This document shows, in pieces, positions 56,426 to 64,000 of a stretch of DNA of 64,000 nt (position 1 is its first letter; each line of letters begins with the position of its first letter). The DNA is from Strongyloides papillosus. Taxonomy: Eukaryota; Nematoda; Chromadorea; Rhabditida; Strongyloididae. The position numbers and the translations under genes were made by a program. Location of the stretch: the NCBI GenBank assembly GCA_005656395.1, contig SRSI01000046.1:248001-312000 (forward strand), read 5' to 3'. Under the pieces are notes generated by a model. That model was not told where the DNA came from, made no database searches, and worked only from the letters and a program-made list of their open reading frames with translations.

Positions 56426-58736
56426 TTAACTCGTTCCACTAAGATTTTGGCGTAATTTATTTTTATGAACGGCTCTTATATTATTTTGACGTTTAACAAA
56501 CGTATTATCAAAATGATGTAGAAGATTTTGAAAATTTATTTCTCTGCCATACTTTCTGATTTCCTGTCCATTTGAATTTTCAGTTGTTGACAATAATGGT
56601 ATTAACTGTAAACGTTTATGTAATGTATTGAAAGCTTCTGTTTGCGGTAGTAACATTAAAAGTGAAGATAAAACAGCGGCTAGAGGCTTTTGGTGATTTA
56701 TTGATAATAAATCAAGTCTTACATCTATAAAATAAATAAATTTACTAATACAAAATGTAAATAAATTAATCAACTTACGAGATAAAATAGGAGATTCAAT
56801 TAGTTGTATTAACCTATCAATTTCTACCAATAAATCTACTGTCATATCTACCCTTGAAAGGCGTTGCACAATGTCAGCTGCATGTATATAATTTTGTGAT
56901 AATAAACATAAACCAAGTACATTAATCGGCTGATAACACCAACAACGATAAATAGTTAAAAATAAATCTACGCCCTCTTTAGTTTCTAGTTTTCGTAACT
57001 TTTCCCTCAAATCATAACATTCTAATGTGGTATTAAGAATCATATTTAACATTGATACCATTTTCGAAATAAAGTCAAAATCACAATCTTTTACCAGTAA
57101 GAGAGCAAATGATTTGTATATGTGATCAGGACCTAAAAGTGCACACGTCTGACGGATAATGGCCACACCTCTATCATTCATTAAAGATGGTTCTTTTCTA
57201 AACATATCTAATAATGATGTAGTAAATTTCAATAGGTATGGTGATACATAACACAATTCTTCTGTTAACTCATCCTTAATATTTAACTCTTTATCATCAA
57301 TTTTAACACTTTTCTCACCACAAACTTCAGCCAATATATCTATAGCCAATATTAATACTTCATCAGAAGAATCTGTCAATGATGATAGTAATTTAGGGAA
57401 TAATTGATCCATAAACAAAAATAATTCTGATGGAACAGCTGAATACAATTTTTGTATCCAATTTAAGCTTGCTACTCTTGTTTCAATATTCTCATAGGAC
57501 ATATAAAAGAGTAAAACATCAACTATTTCTTTTATAGGTAAAGTACTTCCAATTAAATTTAATTCCATAAGTTTTTTGTTTATAACACTGGCTTTGGTCT
57601 CATTTGTTGTTAAACAAGGCAATACAGCAGTTAAATAATTTGGTAAATGAGGAAAAATCAATTGAATATTTGATACAGTAACTAATTTTTCTAGCCATAC
57701 CAAAGCAACTCTTTTTCCTACTACATTATTCGATGAACTTTTTGTATGAACAACTAGAATATCAATTATTCCTTTAATGTTAATATTTCCAACATTATCC
57801 TTGTTAATCTTCATCAATAATTGATTTAAAACATTCTCCGTAAATGTTCTAACAACATCCATATTATCACCTAACATTTTAAAAAGACCATCTAATAATT
57901 CGGGTATATAAACAACAATGTCAAATCCTGGAATATCAATCATATGTTTTAACCATGATATGATGAATCGTCTACAATAAAATTCCTCAGCATAAATACG
58001 TTCTTTGATCAAAACCATTACTTTTTCAACATTAAAACCCTCAGTTGTCTTCACAATATCTTTTAATAATCGTTCCAGCAAATCTGCTCCACTTCTAACA
58101 TTTTGATCTGTATCAGCAGAAAGCTAAACAATTGTTTATTTTAATGAATACATTTCTATAAACTAACCCTCCATAGCGTATCAAAAAGTTGATCAAACAT
58201 ATTTAAAGAATTGCCTTTGCATATTTTAACAACATTATACAAAGACTAAAAAATATAATTGATAATAAATGAAATGATTAATGTAAATATTTGTCAAAAA
58301 ATTTTCAACATACTTCACAAGCATAATAACGGACTTTTGATTCATGATCCATAAAACTTGGCATTACAGCTTCAATTAATGTTCTTGTATACGGAAGTGA
58401 ATTCTAAAAAGATAAATATATAACAATTATTAGCTTACCTTTCCTAACGCAATTGCAACAGCTGCAATCCCAATTAAACCACCAGCTCGTGCATGCATAT
58501 TGGGATTTGTAGTTAAACTACAAAGTATCAAAATTACACGCTCTAGGTCTTTAGTTTGCTCATTTTTTACAATTTCCCTTACTTGTCTAAAAGATAAGAA
58601 ATGTAATATAGGTAAAAAAAGAGGAAATCACTTACTTTTCCAAATCAGTAGCAGCTAACTTTCTTTTCTCAAATAATTTATCCGTTAAAGCTTTAACCAA
58701 ACTAGCAGTCAATGGAGCATATTGACTATCACTCAT
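56426..58736 (-). CDS. vacl-14: VAC14, scaffold of the PIKfyve/FIG4 complex
   Basis: Six exons: 58736-58636, 58586-58439, 58403-58314, 58245-58168, 58123-56779 and 56724-56426; 686 residues. The last intron (56778-56725, 54 bases) is a multiple of three without a stop, so an unspliced reading would add 18 foreign residues. Family stretches: GGLIGIAAVAIALGK, SKVRYYACESLYNVVK, LWRLSADTDQNVRSGADLLE, ERIYAEEFYCRRFIISW, LDGLFKMLGDN, LTAVLPCL, CWCYQPINVLGLCLLSQNY, LLMLLPQTEAFNTLHKRL and FQNLLHHFDN. VAC14 is a HEAT-repeat scaffold that controls PtdIns(3,5)P2 on endolysosomes. Exons 1-4 are short and were placed by phase and homology. Confidence 0.96.
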
Positions 58737-59177
58737 CTTAAATTAATATATAAAATAATAATAATTTTACCAACTTTTATATTTGTGTAATCTTTTTTCA
58801 CAAAATTACGTGTTAAACAATTGGAATCTCGTTTATGGTATCAAAAGTTTTTATCATAATCATGGCATAAACATAGTGGTTAAACTTTTGAAGTGATAGG
58901 TCAAAGTAAAAAAGCTATTTTTTCTCTTATTAGAATGACAAAGTCAAAGAAGCAATTGATTAAAAGATAAAATTTGAATGAAAAAGATCACTAAATAAAC
59001 GTAAAATCATCAAATTATTCTGATTCATTTTTTTCGCATTTAAAAAAGTTTTATGATAATTAAAAACTTCCTTACATATTTGATATAAGTAGTATTTTTT
59101 GGAAGATAAAATAATACTAAAAAAATTTATTTTTGATAATTGTATGCTTCTTGACATTTGAAAATATATTTTGTAGA
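58737..59177. promoter_or_regulatory. divergent intergenic region upstream of VAC14
   Basis: Presumed promoter region of VAC14 (minus) and, if real, of the exon candidate at 59178 (plus). Confidence 0.35.
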
Positions 59178-60251
59178 ATGATGAAAAAATCACTAAAAAT
59201 GGAAATTAAGGACGAACTTCCTGATGTCTATTCCATAGATAGACCGATATGGATATTATATAAGTAAGTTAACAATAAGTTTCTTTTTTTGGTATGTTTT
59301 TAAATAATACTAGGTATTAAAAATTTTATATATAATCCACAATTTTTATCACTAAATTTTGTAGGATGACTTTAAGCATTACTTAAAAATGTATTAGTCA
59401 TTTATTGAAGATAATATATATTTTTTAAAAAAATACTATTAAAAGATATCACTTTTTCACTCCCCCTTTTATCAATATTAGCATTGTAAAAAATTTTTTT
59501 ACCATTTTTTCTTCTGTTAAACTTTCAATTTATTTTCAGATACTATTATGAATTGTAAGTTTTAAAAAAATGGAATTAATGAATAAAAGGCATTTAAAAT
59601 GAATGTTAATTAATTACTTTTTGATAAAAAAAAGTTTTTCCTATCAATATGTGTACATAATTTTTTTATTAAATAAAATATATATAGAGATATATAAAAT
59701 ATTAGTTAAAATGTACTATCTCTGAATAACTTTCATAATTGTAATTCGATAACATTCAATATTAATTTATACAATATTTATTTTAAAAATTTTTTCTACC
59801 ATTCTCTTTTTTGCTATATTTTTTTTACTAAAAATGACTTATAAGATAAGGAATGTCTAATTATACTATTTTTTGTTATCAATAAAATATAATAATCTAT
59901 AATTTTTTTTAAAAAATTTGCTTTATCAAAATTTCCTTTAGATTTTTTAATTATGTATATTTTTATTTTTAAAAATACTTTTAAAAATGTTTTTTTGTGT
60001 CATAAAATATTTTCATCTTCTTTTAATAACATACTTCTTATGATAAAAAAAATTTCATATTCATTTTTGACATACATTTATATTATAAAATGTCTCATTC
60101 ACTATTATTTTATTTGATTATCTTCAGAAAATGTAAAAATATTTACAAAAAAATTTCTAATGCTGACGTATACTTTAATATTCTATGCATCACACATATA
60201 TTTCTGCATATTATCGTGTATTGTATGAAAAGAAAAAGTATAAGTGTGTAG
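59178..60251 (+). CDS. candidate small gene with a 15-base micro-exon (uncertain)
   Basis: Exon 1 (59178-59263) follows TTGTAG and reads MMKKSLKMEIKDELPDVYS on to IWILYK, ending at a perfect GTAAGT donor. A 15-base segment (59540-59554), between TTTTCAG and GTAAGT, continues in phase as KYYYE. A third segment from 60128, after CTTCAG, continues in phase for 40 codons with a hydrophobic helix (VYFNILCITHIFLHIIVYC) and a TAG at 60249-60251. Each signal alone is weak in such AT-rich DNA and no family was recognised; the third exon may well be wrong. Confidence 0.25.
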
Positions 60252-60453
60252 TAAATGTTAAATATTCCAGGAAGAACGATAAGCGTTATCTTAAAAATTA
60301 TATTTACAAATTAAGAAGGTTTTTGTTCATTATTAGATAGTATTTCATTTTGAAAATGTTCTTTCATTTTAAGGTATGTATTATTAATCGTGATTGAATA
60401 TTTTGATATATAGTTAAATAGAAGGTTGATTTAATATACTGATTTGTTTAATT

Positions 60454-60518
60454 AGCTGTCCTATCAAAGTAACTCAAAGGATATTTGTATTGTAGGTGAT
60501 TTTAATTGAAGGACAGCT
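60454..60518 (+). ncRNA. candidate small hairpin RNA (pre-miRNA-like)
   Basis: AGCTGTCCT at the start and AGGACAGCT at the end are exact complements (9 bp). Inward pairing continues imperfectly (TCAA with TTGA, then further pairs after a mismatch bulge), giving roughly 18 pairs in the first 25 positions and a loop in the middle. Size (65 bases) fits a microRNA precursor. There is no expression or conservation evidence. Confidence 0.3.
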
Positions 60519-61740
60519 TTCATAAATTTACTGAAAACTTTATGCCTACTGTAATAAATTTTCCCCTGTTTCCCGTTTGATTGAGATCAAGATCATTAAT
60601 ATTTGCTTGTCGGCTTATTAATTATTTTATTACTATATTATTATAACTGACACTATTATACCTAAGGGTTTTTTTAATTACCCTTTATAGGCGCAATAAA
60701 AAACGTCTATATAGAAGAATATCAAAAATATGTAGAATAATTATTTTTAAAACAAAAAAGCACCTGTAATAATATTATTTATTACATTACTTACGGGGAA
60801 TTTCTTTCTCCAATTTGTTCATCCTCTTTTATTTAAATTCAAATATAATATTATTAATTTAAATCTTTTTTAATCTATTATAATACAAAAATATAGCTAT
60901 TAAAAATTGGTATCAAAATTTCAAAGCCAAATTTTAATATATTCTTTATTTTCATCATTTCAGTTTTACATAACAATTAAAAATATATCGTTCAAAGAAT
61001 AAAATTTAATTTTTATTTCTTTTTTAATGTAGTGGCAATAAAAAAAATAATGTTTTTTTCGGTTCGTTAATTATTTAAAAAAATTTATTAAATTGATTAA
61101 AAAATAATATTTAAATAAATACTTATCTAACTATACTATGAATAAGGTATATACTAATATTTTATTGAAATATTATACAAAGATATATTTTTATAAAACA
61201 TGATTTGTCCTTCATCTCATTCCTATAAAATAATAATTAAATATTTTTTATATACAACTTCACAATACATAGATTATCCTATTTCATCAAGGATTCACTA
61301 AAAAAAAGAAATACTCGGCAATTTTTATTTACCATTTATTAAAACAATTTCTTATCCTTTGATTTAATAAATATCCTTGAAATGTATACTCTGACCATTC
61401 ACTTTTATTGTTATATTTTATATGTAACCTCATAGTTAGATTGATTTTTATTTATTAATATATTTTTTATGTTATATCTTTTACTAATAATGCTATTAAT
61501 AAAAGATCATATATAAAAGTTTAGAAAAAAATGAAAGAACATTTTTATAAAGCTTTTGTATTTTATAATACAACTTCAAAATAATACTTTGATGTGAATA
61601 AATATATTATAATCATTATTTATAATACTAATTGCTATAGTAACTTATTTGTTAAAATTTATTTCATTTTATAAAAACCATATCATTCATATATACATAT
61701 ATCTTAGCAGCTGTCTTTTTTATATTTAAATATAGTAGTA
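60519..61740. other. extremely AT-rich region
   Basis: Nothing recognised. If the exon candidates at 59.2 and 61.7 kb are real, this may be intron or intergenic DNA. Confidence 0.5.
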
Positions 61741-61858
61741 ATGTTCTTTATAAAATTTATTTCTGTCAAAATATACAGAAGTGGATATATTGGCTTTATC
61801 GTCAATATATTCTTCATCCTATTTGTATATCTATATATATTAGGTCATTTTGTCAATG
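61741..61858 (+). other. candidate first exon with signal-anchor
   Basis: An ATG at 61741 a few bases after AAATATAG opens a 39-codon frame (FISVKIYRSGYIGFIV, then FFILFVYLYILGHFVN) that ends at a GTGAGC donor at 61859. It is hydrophobic like a signal anchor. No continuing exon was identified in the remaining 2 kb, so it may be the start of a gene that extends beyond the window or a chance frame. Confidence 0.25.
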
Positions 61859-64000
61859 GTGAGCATATTTATCATAATGAATTACTTATTTAATTTATTT
61901 TTCCCTCTATCTATTCGCCATCACTTTTTAGAAGTTATTTGATATATAAAAAAGAGAGTCACTTCACATATTTAGAAATTACTATAAAAATAGCTACTAT
62001 AACGATAAAAAATAACAAAAATTTTAATATTATTAAATCCTGACGTCATTTAATAATTTTGTTTATATCAATTCCACTCAACCAAATGTTTTTAAGAATT
62101 ATTTTATCCTGAAGATATTATATTTACTGTTTATTTATTTGTTAGGATTGTTTAGAAATGTTAAACAAAAATAATCTGTAAAAAGCAATGAATTTATTAA
62201 AAAAGTAGCATTAATGCTTGAAATATAATATATGTATTTGTTGTTCCTCTCCCTCATCATATAACATTCAAAATTCTTACATGAAAACATTTTATTACTT
62301 CTGTCATTTTTTTATTATTACAATTAATATGACGTATATTGTAAATGATAAAATTAGATGATTAGATAAAGCCAAATTAATTCAATTATTCTTTTTAAGG
62401 ATAAATGTTTGGAAGTAATAAATTATGGTTTGAGAGAAATCATTAGACATAAATTTGCCACCCCCTCATACATTTTTATTGACTATATTTGAGTTAACAT
62501 TTAAATAAAGTGTTATTTACTTAAGATTATATGGTCATGTCACTTTCTTATGCCATCCTTTTTTAGTAAATTTATAAAGAAAACAGCGAACATCATAACT
62601 CTCTACAGAAATTCTTTTTCATTTACCTTTTGTATTACTATAAAGGAACATCTTAATAGTCTTCTACATTTTATTTATCTATTTATATCATTACAATAAA
62701 ATCATAACAACTATACATATATGTATATTTAAAAAAATAAATACAATAATTTTCCTGTAATTATTTCTAATGGTAAAAAAATTATTCATCAAATGTAAAT
62801 ATATGAAACATGCTATAGATTTTTTAAAAATTTATTACTTTACAAGAATATTTTAAGAAAGAATTATAATTTTTTTTCATGATAAAATAATTTTATGTGC
62901 TAATTAATAATAATAAGGCAATTTATTTTATTTATAGATATATCACGTTCTGTATGTATTATTATTTTAATTATACTCTAAAACAATATTATAAACTTTT
63001 TTAAATCAAATCCACTTCTCATTTTAAATTATAATAATTAAAAGATTTTATGGAAAATATATGTCTCATATTAATAGTATATCTATTAATCCTCTAGAAA
63101 TATTATTTATATTCTATTCATTATACAAAACTTTTATTTACTACAATATATTATATCCATTTAAAAAACTTTTTCTCCTCACTTCATTTCATCTTCTATT
63201 GACCCATTTAAAATCCTTCATAACCTTTTCCTTACCCTTTAATTGTTCAATACTTTTACAATTTCTTAAAAGTAACAAAACAACACACATATATTCATAA
63301 TAAATCATTATTTTTAATTAAAAATATACTTTAATCATTTTTTTAATTTAATATTTCAAATATACTTTTTATAGTTTCTTATTTTAATAATACAACAGAA
63401 AATTTTTTATTCAAATTTTATGATATCATTTCATTTATATTTTTTAATCAATTCTATTAACATACATTAAAATCATTATCGAGAGAAAAATACATATAAA
63501 GCTTGGTTATTTTTAGGTTTTCATATTTAACACTCTTCAGCTAATACATTTTTTATTATTTTTTAAATTTTATTTTATATTGTTTGAATATTTAGTAATT
63601 CCATTATTCTGTTTTAGTGAAAAAATGGAAAATGAAAAATTTATATAACATTCCCGATAATTTTTATTCTAATATTTAATACAATACAAATAATTTGACA
63701 TTTTAATGTATTATAAATATTTTTACATATTTCAACAGGCTTTTCCTCTTTCCTTTCTTTATTATATATTTTTTTATTATTCATTTTAATACATATTATA
63801 ACAATATTTTTTTATTAATATCTTATATCATTATTCATATTACATAATTACTATTTCTTTAATTTATAAACAAAATTACTTTTACTCTAAATATCACAAT
63901 TATTTTTATTTTTTTAGAAAAATTTTGTTTTTCAATATTTAGTTTGCATATTAACATAAGTTTTATTTATTTTTTTAATCATATAGTCTAATTATAACTC
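61859..64000. other. extremely AT-rich end of window
   Basis: No supported feature. The 79-codon frame at 63061 is low complexity and lacks any splice or homology support. Confidence 0.6.

Noticed and set aside
58960..59193. 77-codon minus-strand frame
   Set aside because: Overlaps the divergent promoter region and the exon candidate at 59178; low-complexity, no ATG-proximal signal.
63061..63300. 79-codon frame near the end of the window
   Set aside because: Low-complexity Ser/Leu/Phe sequence with no recognisable domain.

Overview
The window is nuclear DNA of a nematode, most likely a Strongyloides-type (clade IV) species. The reasons are the very AT-rich intergenic DNA, typical introns of only 31-60 bases with GT...TTTNAG ends, nematode-type serpentine receptors, a cuticlin-like ZP protein, a nematode-type carbohydrate sulfotransferase, and AG dinucleotides placed just before start codons as expected for trans-splicing. 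Assignment to a genus is inference from composition and gene structure only. No bacterial operon, CRISPR array, provirus or phage was seen.

Layout. 0-9 kb: the 3' part of an animal haem peroxidase (+), then a large 5'-incomplete acidic coiled-coil protein (+). 9-13 kb: a single-exon serpentine receptor (-) and gene-poor DNA with a possible decayed gene. 13-22 kb is a dense housekeeping block: JMJD8-like JmjC protein (-), UDP-glucose dehydrogenase (+), carbohydrate sulfotransferase (-), alpha-tubulin (+), ribosomal protein S7 (-) and the spindle checkpoint protein MAD2 (-). 22-28 kb: a small secreted glycoprotein (+), a Gly/Ala/Met repeat protein (-), a two-exon saposin-like gene (-) and an LCAT-family phospholipase (-). 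28.4-29.4 kb: a TA-flanked element with 26-bp terminal inverted repeats. 29-36 kb: a basic hypothetical protein (+), a ZP/cuticlin-like membrane protein (+) and a coiled-coil protein (-).

36-38.5 kb is gene-poor but holds a long imperfect hairpin, an exon-like open segment and a decayed fragment resembling the PP2A A subunit. 38.5-44 kb: the giant HEAT-repeat protein MROH1 (+) with an apparent one-base frameshift. 44-47 kb: a second serpentine receptor (-) and two small PPxY membrane proteins (+), one with a LITAF domain. 48.7-52 kb: ESCRT-III VPS2/CHMP2 (+) followed by two tandem Nudix (NUDT19-like) hydrolases (+). 52-59 kb: endophilin (-) and VAC14 (-). 59-64 kb: extremely AT-rich DNA with a few weak exon candidates and a small hairpin.

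Themes. Several genes concern endolysosomal membrane traffic (VAC14, VPS2, endophilin, LITAF, LCAT-family phospholipase, MROH1), but they are dispersed and this is probably coincidence. UDP-glucose dehydrogenase and the sulfotransferase, both expected to serve glycosaminoglycan synthesis, are tail to tail with 26 bases between their stop codons. Most gene models below were assembled by joining reading frames at GT/AG boundaries; where the CDS length is said to be a multiple of three, the phase was checked by hand. No single undescribed system stands out. The best leads are the inverted-repeat element, the peroxidase lacking both haem-ester residues, the MROH1 frameshift, the saposin-like gene and the two hairpins.
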